From Pseudohalocynthiibacter aestuariivivens (GTDB taxonomy: Bacteria > Pseudomonadota > Alphaproteobacteria > Rhodobacterales > Rhodobacteraceae): DNA of 64,000 nt. The notes beneath the pieces are model-generated. The model was not told where the DNA came from. It searched no databases and was given only the letters and a program-made list of their open reading frames with translations. Below are positions 1-9,512 of the stretch, piece after piece (positions within the stretch are counted from its first letter, which is position 1; the number at the start of each line of letters is the position of its first letter). A program made the translations under genes and the position numbers. The DNA is taken from NCBI RefSeq assembly GCF_011040495.1, contig NZ_CP049037.1:3100001-3164000 (forward strand), read 5' to 3'.

Positions 1-46
1 ATCAATAGAAATTCGCCCTAGATCAACAGAAACAGGAGGCCGTACC

Positions 47-1480
47 TTGGGTAGATCATCAGACGACACTCTCCTGAAATGCGATGTCGCGGTTATTGGC
101 GCGGGGACTGCCGGGCTCGTGGCAGAGCGGCACGCCCGCAAGGCAGGCGCTAAGACGTTGCTAATCGACCCGGAGTTTCGCGGTACTACTTGTGCCGCAG
201 TAGGTTGCATGCCTTCCAAGCTCTTGATCGCAGCGGCGGATGCGGCACATGGGATTACTCAGGCATCGCAACTGGGTATTGACGCCACGGCGCAGGTAGA
301 CGGTCCAGCCGTTATGAAACGAGTGCAACGCCATCGCGATCGGTTCGTAGAATCGACCAAGGCGCAGATCAGAAAACTGCCCGACGGTGTTTGCGTGAAA
401 GCGCGGGCAAAATTTTCCGGCCCCAACACACTGGACCTTGACAACGGGCAGCGTGTGCATGCCCGGGCAGTGATCATCGCCACCGGCGCTGCGCCCACTG
501 TTCCCGACGCTTTCAGCGGTTTGGGCGACAGGCTGCTGACCAATGAAAATGTGTTCGATCTGGAAGAACTGCCAACCTCTCTCGGCGTAGTCGGGGCGGG
601 ACCGGTTGGGCTCGAGATTGCACAGGCGATGTCGCGACTGGGGGTAGATGTGACCGTGGTAGATCATGGCAACTCTATCGCGGCGCTTTCAGATCCGGCA
701 GTCGCCAACAGACTTCATGATATTCTGTCCGACGAATTCCCGATTTACCTAGGTGTTGACGCAAAGACGGTTCCTGCGGAAGACAAGGTGAAACTTTCGT
801 GGCAAGGCGACTCCAGCGGCGAGGCACTGGTTTCGCATGTTTTTCTGGCGGTCGGGCGGCCGGCCAATCTAGAAGATCTAAATCTCGCCAAAGCAAACCT
901 GAAACTGGACGATCATGGCACGCCGGTTTTTGACCGGAAAACCATGCAGTGCGGGGACGCCCCGATCTTCATCGCGGGGGATGCCAATCACGATAGGCCG
1001 TTGCTGCACGAGGCTGCCGACGAGGGCGCGGTTGCAGGCCACAATGCTGCCAAGTGGCCCGATGTAGCCCGCAGCCGCCGCAAGACGCCACTGTCGATCG
1101 TTTTTACGCGCCCGACTGCAGCCAGCGTCGGCAAGGTTCCGTTCGACGCAGAGACGGACATGCTGGTGGGCAGCACGGATTTTGACAACCAAGGTCGTGC
1201 CACGATTGAATGTCGCGCCCACGGCGGCATTCGTCTTTATGCTGAGAAAGGAGATTCGCGGCTTTCCGGGGCGGAAATGTGCCTGCCCGATTCCGAGCAT
1301 CTGGCGCATCTGCTGTGCTGGGCGATCGAGAGTGGGATGACTGTATCACAGCTGCTTGACTCGCCATTCTATCACCCAACACTGGAAGAAGGGCTGAAAC
1401 CGGCATTGCGCGATCTGTGCGAAGCACTGCAGGAATCGACACCGTGGGACCGCGCCGACGGTCACATGCCGGGTTGCTGA
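47..1480 (+). CDS. Dihydrolipoyl dehydrogenase-like FAD oxidoreductase
   Basis: Pyridine-nucleotide disulfide oxidoreductase of the dihydrolipoyl dehydrogenase type; family members pass electrons from a dithiol through a redox disulfide and FAD to NAD+. Seen: an N-terminal dinucleotide fold GAGTAG at residues 18-23, the redox pair C49-AAVG-C54, a second nucleotide fold GAGPVG near residue 180, a GDAN FAD motif near 310 and the C-terminal active-site HPTLEE near 443. At 477 aa it has normal family length. The TTG start is chosen because AGGAGG sits at 34-39, seven bases upstream. No 2-oxo-acid dehydrogenase subunits adjoin, so its partner is unknown. It converges on the fad operon across 25 bp. 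A mercuric-reductase-like paralogue is an alternative reading. Confidence 0.85.
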   Translation: MGRSSDDTLLKCDVAVIGAGTAGLVAERHARKAGAKTLLIDPEFRGTTCAAVGCMPSKLLIAAADAAHGITQASQLGIDATAQVDGPAVMKRVQRHRDRFVESTKAQIRKLPDGVCVKARAKFSGPNTLDLDNGQRVHARAVIIATGAAPTVPDAFSGLGDRLLTNENVFDLEELPTSLGVVGAGPVGLEIAQAMSRLGVDVTVVDHGNSIAALSDPAVANRLHDILSDEFPIYLGVDAKTVPAEDKVKLSWQGDSSGEALVSHVFLAVGRPANLEDLNLAKANLKLDDHGTPVFDRKTMQCGDAPIFIAGDANHDRPLLHEAADEGAVAGHNAAKWPDVARSRRKTPLSIVFTRPTAASVGKVPFDAETDMLVGSTDFDNQGRATIECRAHGGIRLYAEKGDSRLSGAEMCLPDSEHLAHLLCWAIESGMTVSQLLDSPFYHPTLEEGLKPALRDLCEALQESTPWDRADGHMPGC

Positions 1481-1505
1481 GACCAGACGGTTGCGATCAG
1501 AACAA

Positions 1506-3380
1506 TCATTTCTGGCCTGTGCTTCCGGGTCCGCTTTCCCTGATCGCACCGCGCAGCAGAATCGATGCCAGCCATTGCGCTGGTGTCGTCACCTTGGACA
1601 ACCGCATTCGATCTAGGCAGGCGTCCTCTTCCGGATCGTGGTGATGCGTCGACATGCCGTGCCACATCAACCCGGCCATCCGGCGTACCGAACCCTGAGA
1701 TTGTTTCAGCAGCGCGAGGGCAGGGAGCAGCCGCTGTTCGATCTCGGTGAAATCAGTGCCGAACGGAAAGGTTTGCAGCGCGCCATCTTCGGCAAACCGG
1801 TTTAACCAGCCGTGCAGTGCGGCTGGCGTGTTGTTGTCGTGTCCGGCGGGCACAACGGCGTCGTCAGGTAATTTTCCCGCTGCCTTGGCCTGTTGCAGGA
1901 GCACGGGCTGAAACCGGCTATCGGCGATCGCGATCATCGCGAGAATCGCCTCGGCGTCGGTCCGTCCCCGCAGATCGGCGATGCCGTATTCTGTAACGAC
2001 AATGTCGCGCATATGGCGCGGGATGGTTTCGTGCGGATGGTCCCAGACGATGTTAGACGTCGCCCGCCCGCCGGTGGTGCGTGTGGACTGAAGCGTGATG
2101 ACCGAGCGCGCGTCCTTCAGAGCAAAGGCTTGGTCCACGAAATTAAACTGGCCGCCAACCCCGCTGACGATCTGGCCGTTTTCCGTGATATCCGACACCA
2201 CACCGCCGAGCGCTGTCACTTTCATCGCGGCGTTGACGAAACGGGCGTCGACACGGGCGGCGCGCTTGGACTGCTCGTCGCCGTAAAGCTGGTTGGTAAA
2301 GGATACCGGCATCATGCGGATCCGCGCCCGCTGCGCCTCCGGCATGTCGCGCAACGATCGATAGAAGTCGCGGCAATCCAGAAAAAAGCTCGCATGGATC
2401 ATCGCGCCGTTGACCTTTCGTTTCACGACGCCCGCATTCATCAGCTCCAGAATGCCCTGCACGAGCATCTCGGTCACGGCGTAGAGGCCGGTCTCGAATG
2501 ATGCGGTTTCCCTGAACCGTTCGGACACCGGAAAGGTTGCCCTGTCCCAGATGCTGCTCAGAACCGCGGGTTTCTGATGGCGCAGCATCAGCGCCGATGC
2601 CACCGCATCACCGATAGCCCCGATCCCGATCTGAAGCGTTCCGCCGTCGCGGATCAGGCGCGAAACGTGCAGACCGATGGCATGATCGTGCAGCGCGACC
2701 GGGCGTTTGGGCACCGAGAAAAGCTCGAAATGGGTTTCGGGGTCATCCAGCAGCAGGTTGATCTCGGCTCTTGGGATTTCACCGGTTTCCCCCATGAAGG
2801 GAAGCTCGGGATTGATCTCGCCGGCAAATAGGAAATCCTGTGTGCCGTCGCGGCGTGCTTTCAGCAGGTCCACGGTGATGTCGGTATTGCCCCCAAGGCT
2901 GAACCTGTCGTGATCCTGCGCGATCAGTTGAGCGATGACATTCGGCCTGCGCGCCATCAGGTAGTGCAGCGCGTGGGTATAGTTCGCCGTGACATAATTC
3001 TGTTGGGCATCGCCATGACCCAGCCAGGCGCCGGCCTGAAAGAAAAATTCGAGAACTGTGATGTTGTACGGCAGCGTGCCGTCGCGCAGACACGTGGCAT
3101 AATGGAGCGGCGTGTATGCGCCAAAGAGCCGGTCTGCGGCCGGGCCCAGAAACCGGGCCTGCATGTCGCTATTGCTGATCGGGCGCTGCAGCGTAAGGGC
3201 GGTAAAGATCGTCAGCTTAATACCGGAATCGCGTAGCGCCTCGTCGGTCAGCGCATTTACAATCGTATTTGCCTTGCCCAAACCCAGCGGCAGGGCGAGG
3301 CGGATGTCCCCGCCGGTGTGATCGATGATCTGGCGCGCAAGCGTTCCCGCATCCGACAATCGCCCATCGGTCGTCGCCAT
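1506..3380 (-). CDS. Acetyl-CoA hydrolase/transferase family protein
   Basis: Long (624 aa) member of the acetyl-CoA hydrolase / CoA-transferase family, which moves CoA between short acyl groups or hydrolyses acyl-CoA. Seen: a C-terminal catalytic-type region with GVGGQFNFV and an ITLQSTRTTGG strand followed by VVTEYGIADLRG, all typical of the C-terminal domain of this family. The internal start at 3380 is preferred because it begins one base after the stop of the upstream fadJ, so the two are translationally coupled; a longer upstream reading would lie inside fadJ. As last gene of a beta-oxidation operon it probably handles the acetyl-CoA or short acyl-CoA produced. The exact acceptor cannot be told from sequence. 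Confidence 0.82.
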   Translation of the reverse strand: MATTDGRLSDAGTLARQIIDHTGGDIRLALPLGLGKANTIVNALTDEALRDSGIKLTIFTALTLQRPISNSDMQARFLGPAADRLFGAYTPLHYATCLRDGTLPYNITVLEFFFQAGAWLGHGDAQQNYVTANYTHALHYLMARRPNVIAQLIAQDHDRFSLGGNTDITVDLLKARRDGTQDFLFAGEINPELPFMGETGEIPRAEINLLLDDPETHFELFSVPKRPVALHDHAIGLHVSRLIRDGGTLQIGIGAIGDAVASALMLRHQKPAVLSSIWDRATFPVSERFRETASFETGLYAVTEMLVQGILELMNAGVVKRKVNGAMIHASFFLDCRDFYRSLRDMPEAQRARIRMMPVSFTNQLYGDEQSKRAARVDARFVNAAMKVTALGGVVSDITENGQIVSGVGGQFNFVDQAFALKDARSVITLQSTRTTGGRATSNIVWDHPHETIPRHMRDIVVTEYGIADLRGRTDAEAILAMIAIADSRFQPVLLQQAKAAGKLPDDAVVPAGHDNNTPAALHGWLNRFAEDGALQTFPFGTDFTEIEQRLLPALALLKQSQGSVRRMAGLMWHGMSTHHHDPEEDACLDRMRLSKVTTPAQWLASILLRGAIRESGPGSTGQK

Positions 3381-3381
3381 A

Positions 3382-5472
3382 TCAGCGCAGATCCGCCCAG
3401 CCCGGGTCAGGCTGGAAGCGATCGCCGTGGGCGGCGGCCAGATCGTGAAGCCGCTGGTGGATATCCTGCGCCCCGCGCGTCCGCGCATAGTGCATCGGGC
3501 CACCCCGGAACGGCGCGAAGCCGGTCGCGAAGATCATTGCGGCGTCGATCACGTCTTCGTCTTTGACAACGCCTTTGCGCAAACATTCCACGCAGGCGTC
3601 CAGCATCGGAAGGATCAGGCGGTCGGTCATGTCATCGTCGGGCTTTGGGGGGCGAGTGGTGGTCTTTTGCGCCTCGCCGTCGCGCCAGACATACAGGCCC
3701 TTGCCGGATTTCTTGCCAGTGTCACCCTTGTCGTTCACTTGGTCACGCAGCCAGCCGGGCACCTCGGGTATTGGTTTCTCCAGACCACTGCGCAGGCTGT
3801 CAGCGACATGCAGGCAGATATCGAGACCCACCCGATCGGCAAGCTCGACCGGACCGACCGGCATCCCGAACACCTCTGCGGCATGGTCGATGGTTTCCTT
3901 GTCATGGCCTTCGTCGATCATGCGGATCGCCTCAAGCAAGTAGGGGGTCAGCGCGCGGTTAACCAGAAAGCCCGGATAATCACCGATCCTAGCGGGCAGG
4001 CGGCCGATTGCACCGCAAAACGCCGCAAGCTGGTCGGTGACGGTCTGAAATGTATCGGGGTGCGAGACGACCTCAACAAGCTGCATCTTGGCGACGGGAT
4101 TGAAGAAATGGAGCCCCGCAAACCGGCTGGGACGCTTCAGCGTCTTCGCCAGATCGATCAGGGACAGCGAGGACGTGTTTGTGGCAAGCGTCGCGACCGG
4201 GTTCATCTGCGGCTCGATCTCGGCATAGATCTGAGCCTTGATTTCCGCGTCCTCTGGGCCGACCTCGATCACCAGATCGGCGCGTGCGACACCAATCCGG
4301 TCGGGGTCCGGCATCAGCCGATCCAGCACATCGCGCGTTTCAAGCGAATTCAGATGCTCTTCTTCGCAGATGCGGCAGGCGGTCACGACCGACTGTGACA
4401 GCGCCTCGATATCGGGATCAGACAGCGTGACCGACTTGCCCTTTACCGCGCACCACGCGGCGATTTCGGCGCCCATCGTTCCGGCACCGATCACATGGAC
4501 ATGTTTGATGTCGTCGCTGCCCCGCCCGGCATCCTTGAGTTGTTGCTGCAGAAAGAAGACACGGACCAGATTTTGCGACGTCTCAGTGGATAGAAGCCGG
4601 ACAAAAGAGGCGATTTCACCGCTCTGCATCTCGGTCCGGCTGTCGCCATGTTCCTCCCAGAGGTCGATCAGCGCATGAGGCGCCGGATAATGTTCTGCGG
4701 GCGCATCCTCTTGGGCTTTCTGGCGCATTTTTCGGGCGGCAAGGCTACGCGCGGTCGACAGCGACATGGCCCGCCCGGTCAGACCCGGTGCGGCGCGGGA
4801 CAACTCGCCGTCGATTGCGGCGTGCACGGCGGCCTCGACATGGCGCTCCTCGGTCACCAGATCAACGATGCCCAGCCCTTCGGCCTTTGCCGTGTAGGCA
4901 GTTTTGCCGGTCAGCATCAGGGTCATCGCCTTGATCGGGTCGATGCGTTCGGTCAGGCGGAAGGTGCCGCCAAGGCCGGGATGCAGACCCAGACGCACCT
5001 CGGGAAAGCCAAAGCTCGCACCTTCGACGGCGATGATCCGGTCGCAGGCAAGGGCCAGTTCAAACCCCGCACCCAGTGCGTGCCCGTGCACAACGCAGAC
5101 GGTGGGGCAATCAAGGCTTTCGAGCCGGTCCAGCACCGCGTGACCCTGTTCCAGCATGGCTTTCGCCTCGTCCTGATCGGTCATGTCACGAAACATCGAG
5201 ATATCCGCACCAGCCGCGAACCCCCCTGTCTTGGCCGAGCGGAGAACCAGACCTTTCGGCGGCTTTGCCTCGATCCGGTCGAGCAGCACGTTCAGACCTT
5301 CGAGCACACCGCGCGAAATCGTGTTCGTTCCGGTGCCTTCCGCGTCCAGCGCGAGCCACTGGATGCCATGCACATCGGTGGCGGATCGCCACGCGCCCTG
5401 CCGATTGGCGTCCTGCGCGGCCCCAAGCTCCAACCGGACCTCGCCCAGATGTTTCAGTACGGGGCCGGTCAT
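3382..5472 (-). CDS. fadJ: Multifunctional enoyl-CoA hydratase / 3-hydroxyacyl-CoA dehydrogenase
   Basis: Large subunit of the fatty-acid oxidation complex, hydrating 2-enoyl-CoA and oxidising L-3-hydroxyacyl-CoA with NAD+. Seen: an N-terminal crotonase domain (residues about 10-200, with the oxyanion segment GGFAAGADI and the LGLHPGLGGTFRLTE region), an NAD fold HVIGAGTMGAEIA near 325, the dehydrogenase segment FAGLHFFNPVAKMQLVEVV, and a C-terminal helical domain with FLVNR and KKSGKGLYVW. At 696 aa it matches FadB/FadJ. The ATG at 5472 overlaps the stop of the upstream thiolase gene by four bases (ATGA), which fixes the start. It sits between fadI and the acetyl-CoA hydrolase gene. FadB versus FadJ cannot be separated firmly. 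Confidence 0.92.
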   Translation of the reverse strand: MTGPVLKHLGEVRLELGAAQDANRQGAWRSATDVHGIQWLALDAEGTGTNTISRGVLEGLNVLLDRIEAKPPKGLVLRSAKTGGFAAGADISMFRDMTDQDEAKAMLEQGHAVLDRLESLDCPTVCVVHGHALGAGFELALACDRIIAVEGASFGFPEVRLGLHPGLGGTFRLTERIDPIKAMTLMLTGKTAYTAKAEGLGIVDLVTEERHVEAAVHAAIDGELSRAAPGLTGRAMSLSTARSLAARKMRQKAQEDAPAEHYPAPHALIDLWEEHGDSRTEMQSGEIASFVRLLSTETSQNLVRVFFLQQQLKDAGRGSDDIKHVHVIGAGTMGAEIAAWCAVKGKSVTLSDPDIEALSQSVVTACRICEEEHLNSLETRDVLDRLMPDPDRIGVARADLVIEVGPEDAEIKAQIYAEIEPQMNPVATLATNTSSLSLIDLAKTLKRPSRFAGLHFFNPVAKMQLVEVVSHPDTFQTVTDQLAAFCGAIGRLPARIGDYPGFLVNRALTPYLLEAIRMIDEGHDKETIDHAAEVFGMPVGPVELADRVGLDICLHVADSLRSGLEKPIPEVPGWLRDQVNDKGDTGKKSGKGLYVWRDGEAQKTTTRPPKPDDDMTDRLILPMLDACVECLRKGVVKDEDVIDAAMIFATGFAPFRGGPMHYARTRGAQDIHQRLHDLAAAHGDRFQPDPGWADLR

Positions 5473-6761
5473 GTTACGCCCTCCAGAAGCATCGCACCAC
5501 CCAGACCGCCACCGATACATTCCGTCGCCATGCCGCGCCCGACGGCCTTGCGCTTCATCGCATTGGCGAGGTGCAGGACAATCCGGTTGCCGCTGGTGCC
5601 GACCGGGTGGCCCAAGGAAATCGCGCCGCCATCGACATTCAGCCGCATATGATCAATCTGCCCGAATGCGCCGTCCAGACCCAGCACATCGCGGCAAAAG
5701 GCATCATCCTGCCACGCGGCAAGACAGGACAGCACCTGCGCGGCGAATGCCTCGTTCAGTTCCCAAAGGCCGATGTCATCGCAACCAAGGTTGTGGCGGC
5801 GCGCGATGGCAGTCGAGCACAGCACCGGCCCCAACCCCATGATCGACGGATCAAGCGCCGACCATTCGCTGTCGACGATACGGGCAATTGGTGTCAGTCC
5901 GTGTTCCTCGACCGCCTGCTGCGACGCCAGAATGACCCAGCTTGCGCCATCTGTAATCTGGCTGGCATTGCCCGCGGTGACTTTGCCATATGGCTTTTCG
6001 AATACCGGCGTCAGCTTGGCCAGCTTTTCCATGTCGCTGTCCGGGCGCACGCCGTCGTCGTGGGCGTAATGGTTGCCGTCACGGTCGAAGGCCGGTGAAA
6101 TCTCGTCCGTCAGCCAGCCTTCCTTCTGCGCGCGCGCCAGACGCTTGTGACTTTCAATCGCATATGCGTCGGCCTCTTCGCGGGAGATGCTGAACCGATG
6201 GGCGAGCACTTCGGCGGTCTGCCCCATGTTGAGGTCGGTGATCGGATCGGTCAGACCGCGCTCCAGCCCGATCACGGGCTTAAAGAAATCGGGCCTGATG
6301 CCAGTCAGATGCGATGCGGTGTCCAGAGGCCCCTTGGAGCGGGCCAGACCAGCATACCATTCGACCGCTTCCTGCCGCAGCACAAGCGGCGCATGCGACA
6401 GCGCCTCGGCACTACCGGCCAGAATCAGATCGTGCGAGCCGTCGCGGATGTAACGATAGGCCGTGTCAATCGACTGCATCCCGGATCCGCAGTTGATCTG
6501 AACCGTGAAGGCAACCGTTTCCTCTCCCAGTTTCAGGCGCAGCGCCGCCACGCGGGCCGGGTTCATCTCGTCGGCGATCACGTTCACGCATCCCAGAATG
6601 ACAAGGTCGATCGCATCTCGCGCAAACGGCTGGCGCAGCAATAGGGGACGGCCGCACTGAACCGCCAGATCGACGGGGGTAAAGGGACCGGGGCCGGACC
6701 GCGCCTTGAGAAACGGCGTGCGGGCGCCATCGACGATATAAACGGATCGGTCGTCTGTCAT
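5469..6761 (-). CDS. fadI: Acetyl-CoA C-acyltransferase (thiolase)
   Basis: Thiolase that cleaves 3-ketoacyl-CoA with CoA in the last step of beta-oxidation. Seen: the nucleophile region NCGSGMQ with C91, the conserved GHPVGTSGNR segment carrying the catalytic histidine, and the C-terminal second cysteine in the CIGGGLGG motif. Its 430 aa length fits FadI-type thiolases, slightly longer than the 390 aa biosynthetic enzymes. Its start codon overlaps the stop of fadE (ATGA at 6758-6761), and its own stop overlaps the start of fadJ, so it is the second of four coupled cistrons. Chain-length preference is not visible. Confidence 0.92.
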   Translation of the reverse strand: MTDDRSVYIVDGARTPFLKARSGPGPFTPVDLAVQCGRPLLLRQPFARDAIDLVILGCVNVIADEMNPARVAALRLKLGEETVAFTVQINCGSGMQSIDTAYRYIRDGSHDLILAGSAEALSHAPLVLRQEAVEWYAGLARSKGPLDTASHLTGIRPDFFKPVIGLERGLTDPITDLNMGQTAEVLAHRFSISREEADAYAIESHKRLARAQKEGWLTDEISPAFDRDGNHYAHDDGVRPDSDMEKLAKLTPVFEKPYGKVTAGNASQITDGASWVILASQQAVEEHGLTPIARIVDSEWSALDPSIMGLGPVLCSTAIARRHNLGCDDIGLWELNEAFAAQVLSCLAAWQDDAFCRDVLGLDGAFGQIDHMRLNVDGGAISLGHPVGTSGNRIVLHLANAMKRKAVGRGMATECIGGGLGGAMLLEGVT

Positions 6762-9079
6762 TCTGCGGCCTCTTGTCGGCGTCTGTCGCTGTCGGCAGGT
6801 TTTCGGGTTGCGGGTTTGCGGGTGCTGGATTTCAGCTCTGACGAATGCTGTGTGCCACCCGCCTCGGAAAAGAGCGCCGACAGTTCCTCGGGTGTGAAAT
6901 CGTCAACGGCAATGACCGCCTGAACGCGGGTGCGCATCGCATCGAGCTGGTCACTCTCCGCCTGAGTGATCTTGCCGATTTTCAACCCGTCTGCCTGACT
7001 CAGACTGGCGTCGCGCAGACGCTTTTTGATAGGGGCCGCGTCGATGACCGCCTGATAGGCACTGCGCAGGGTATCGATTCCGTCGCGGGTGCAACCGTCA
7101 AACATGTTTCCGTGAATCCGGTCACGGGTACCTGTCGGCTCCGAAATCAGGTTGGCGCAGGTCGCGGTCAGTTCGTCGCTGGGCCCTCGCGAGGCCCATT
7201 TGGGTAGTGTCACGACGCGCAGAAGCCACCCGGCCCACCGCGCGGGCATGTTGGCCAGCACCGCATCGAGACTGCGCCCGATCTTGTCGAATGCGCTGTC
7301 GGCCGCGAATTGCACCAGCGGCAGGTCTTCGTCATGGCGCCCCTCGTTTTCCCAGCGCTTGACCGTCGCCGAGAGGATGTAAAGCTCGGACAGGACATCT
7401 CCGAGCCGCGCCGAGATCATCTCGCGCCGCTTGAGCCCGCCCCCCATTGTAAGAAAGGCGAAATCGGCGGTCAGCGCAAAGGCTGCCGCCCAGCGTGACA
7501 TCTTGCGATAGATACGCGCGACTTTGCCCGCGTCTTTCGGTGCCGGGGCAAACAGGGCGTGGGTCCAAGCGCGACCGAAGGCACGAAACAGCGTTCTGGT
7601 GGCATGGCCAACATGGGCCCAGAAATGCCGGTCGAACGCCTTGAGTGATTTGTCCTCATCATCTTCCTCAAGCGCCTGCATCTCATCAAGAAGATGGGGG
7701 TGCGCCCGGATTGACCCTTGGCCGAAAATAATCAGGCTGCGGGTCAGGATATTGGCGCCCTCGACGGTGATGCCGATGGGAACGGCCTTGTAGAGTGGCG
7801 AGAGATAATTGGTCGGGCCGTCGATCACCGCTTTGCCGGAATGAATGTCCATCGCGTCGTTGAGTGCGTCGCGCATCCGGTAAGTGGCATTCGATTTCAT
7901 TATCCCCGAGATCACCGCCAGCGCGCGCCCTTCATCTAGGCCCACGCAGGTCAGTTGCCGCGCAGCGTCCAGCGCGTAGGCACCCGATGCCAACCGTCCC
8001 AGCCCCTCCTGCACCCCGCCGAATTTTGCGATCGGAATGCCGAACTGCTGGCGGATGCGGGCGTAGGCGCCCGTCGTGTAGGCCGACAGGGCCGTTGCCG
8101 CGGCCGAAAGGGACGGCAGCGATATGCCTCGCCCCGCGGCAAGGGCGCTCATCAGCATCATCCAGCCGCGACCGGCATAGCCCGGCCCGCCGATGATGTG
8201 ATCAAGCGGGATGAACACATCCGAACCAGTGGTCGGACCGTTCTGGAACATCTGTCCCGCGGGAATATGCCTGCGACCGATTTCGACCCCTTCCAGATCG
8301 GCGGGCACGAGTGCACAGGTGATACCAATATCCTTGGCACCGCCCAGTAACCCGTCGGGGTCGTGCATCTTGAATGCCAGCCCCAGCACGGTGCAGACTG
8401 GCGACAGCGTGATGTACCGCTTTGCCCAGTTTAGCCGAAGCCCCAGAACCTTTTCGCCCTTCCATTCGCCGTGGCAGACGATACCGGTGTCGACCATCGC
8501 GGCAGCATCCGATCCCGCCTCTTCGCTGGTCAGCCCGAACGCTGGTAGCTCGCGCCCGTCGGCAAGCCGGGGCAGCCAGTACTTCTTTTGCGCGTCAGTG
8601 CCGAACTGGTGCAGCAGTTCTCCGGGGCCTAGCGAATTGGGCACCATGACCGTCACTGCGGCCACCAAAGAGCGGGTCGAAATGAACCTGACGATTTCGG
8701 AATGCGCCAGCGCGGAGAACCCCAGCCCTCCATGTTCTTTCGGAATGATCATTCCGAAAAATCCATTCTCGCGCAGATACTGCCACGCCTCGTCGGTCAG
8801 GTCGGCTGTGAGACGGTTTGCGCTCCAGTCGTCGACCATTTCGCAAAGCGTGTGGCAAGGGCCGTCCAGAAACGCCTGTTCTTCATCGGTCAGTTTCGGC
8901 GGCGCTACATCGCGCAGTTTCTGCCAGTCGGGGTTGCCGGAAAACAGTTCCGCCTCCCACCAGACCTCTCCTGATTTCAGTGCCTCTGCTTCGGTCTCTG
9001 ACAGCGATGGAAGCGCAGCCCTCGCCCATCGATGAATGGGTTTTGTAAGCCGCTCCCGGCGAAAGTCGAGCATAGTCAT
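6758..9079 (-). CDS. fadE: Acyl-CoA dehydrogenase, long FadE type
   Basis: FAD-dependent acyl-CoA dehydrogenase that introduces the 2,3 double bond into acyl-CoA; first gene of the operon. Seen: an N-terminal helical region with IPKEHGGLGFS, the middle beta domain around AFGLTSEEAGSD, a C-terminal acyl-CoA dehydrogenase domain (SAYTTGAYARIRQQFG) and the extra C-terminal extension typical of E. coli FadE. The ATG at 9079 is chosen because GGGAGA (9091-9086) lies six bases upstream; upstream in-frame codons give residues unlike any acyl-CoA dehydrogenase. The protein is then 773 aa, close to the 815 aa of E. coli FadE. The C-terminal tail of about 30 residues is rich in Ser, Arg and Lys and is probably unstructured. 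Confidence 0.9.
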   Translation of the reverse strand: MTMLDFRRERLTKPIHRWARAALPSLSETEAEALKSGEVWWEAELFSGNPDWQKLRDVAPPKLTDEEQAFLDGPCHTLCEMVDDWSANRLTADLTDEAWQYLRENGFFGMIIPKEHGGLGFSALAHSEIVRFISTRSLVAAVTVMVPNSLGPGELLHQFGTDAQKKYWLPRLADGRELPAFGLTSEEAGSDAAAMVDTGIVCHGEWKGEKVLGLRLNWAKRYITLSPVCTVLGLAFKMHDPDGLLGGAKDIGITCALVPADLEGVEIGRRHIPAGQMFQNGPTTGSDVFIPLDHIIGGPGYAGRGWMMLMSALAAGRGISLPSLSAAATALSAYTTGAYARIRQQFGIPIAKFGGVQEGLGRLASGAYALDAARQLTCVGLDEGRALAVISGIMKSNATYRMRDALNDAMDIHSGKAVIDGPTNYLSPLYKAVPIGITVEGANILTRSLIIFGQGSIRAHPHLLDEMQALEEDDEDKSLKAFDRHFWAHVGHATRTLFRAFGRAWTHALFAPAPKDAGKVARIYRKMSRWAAAFALTADFAFLTMGGGLKRREMISARLGDVLSELYILSATVKRWENEGRHDEDLPLVQFAADSAFDKIGRSLDAVLANMPARWAGWLLRVVTLPKWASRGPSDELTATCANLISEPTGTRDRIHGNMFDGCTRDGIDTLRSAYQAVIDAAPIKKRLRDASLSQADGLKIGKITQAESDQLDAMRTRVQAVIAVDDFTPEELSALFSEAGGTQHSSELKSSTRKPATRKPADSDRRRQEAAE

Positions 9080-9512
9080 ATGATATCTCCCAAGCATCAA
9101 CGTCGGGTTGCCGGGGAAAGTTCCATGCCCTGCCAGGTGCCGGGTCCGGGCGGGCGGAACGTCTATCGATCTCGGGCGTAAGCAGAATGAGAGGTGGCTG
9201 AACCGGATGCTGCACAAGGTCGAAAATCTGCCGGGGATGCGCTGTTTACGTGTCGCGACGACGGAGAACCACGGCCGCTGACGCCCCTGCCGCCATTGAC
9301 GCAGCAATCCGTCTGCCTTGTCTGGCGCTCTTTTCATCATTAGCCGCCAAATATGACCGCCAGCATGGCCGCGCGTGAAAATCAACGAATCCTATCAGAC
9401 GGCTTGTTCATTGTTCATTCCGCCTACGCACCGTGACGATCCCCACGCGGGAGTGGCCAGTGTGCTGGTGCAGTTCAGCATCATGGAAATCAGCGCGAGT
9501 GAAGGTCATTGC
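9080..9512. other. 433 bp intergenic region upstream of the fad operon
   Basis: This stretch lies between the start of fadE and the stop of the HxlR-type gene, both on the minus strand, so it should hold the fad operon promoter. I find no convincing reading frame, tRNA or strong hairpin in it. The Shine-Dalgarno of fadE is at its left edge. No FadR- or PsrA-like palindrome was recognised by eye. Confidence 0.5.

Noticed and set aside
2143..2831. Long open frames on the opposite strand of the acetyl-CoA hydrolase gene
   Set aside because: They mirror the codon pattern of the real gene, have no family resemblance, no ribosome sites and are expected in GC-rich DNA.
9080..9385. N-terminal extension of FadE by about 100 residues
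   Set aside because: The extra residues do not resemble acyl-CoA dehydrogenases and a good ribosome site precedes the ATG at 9079.
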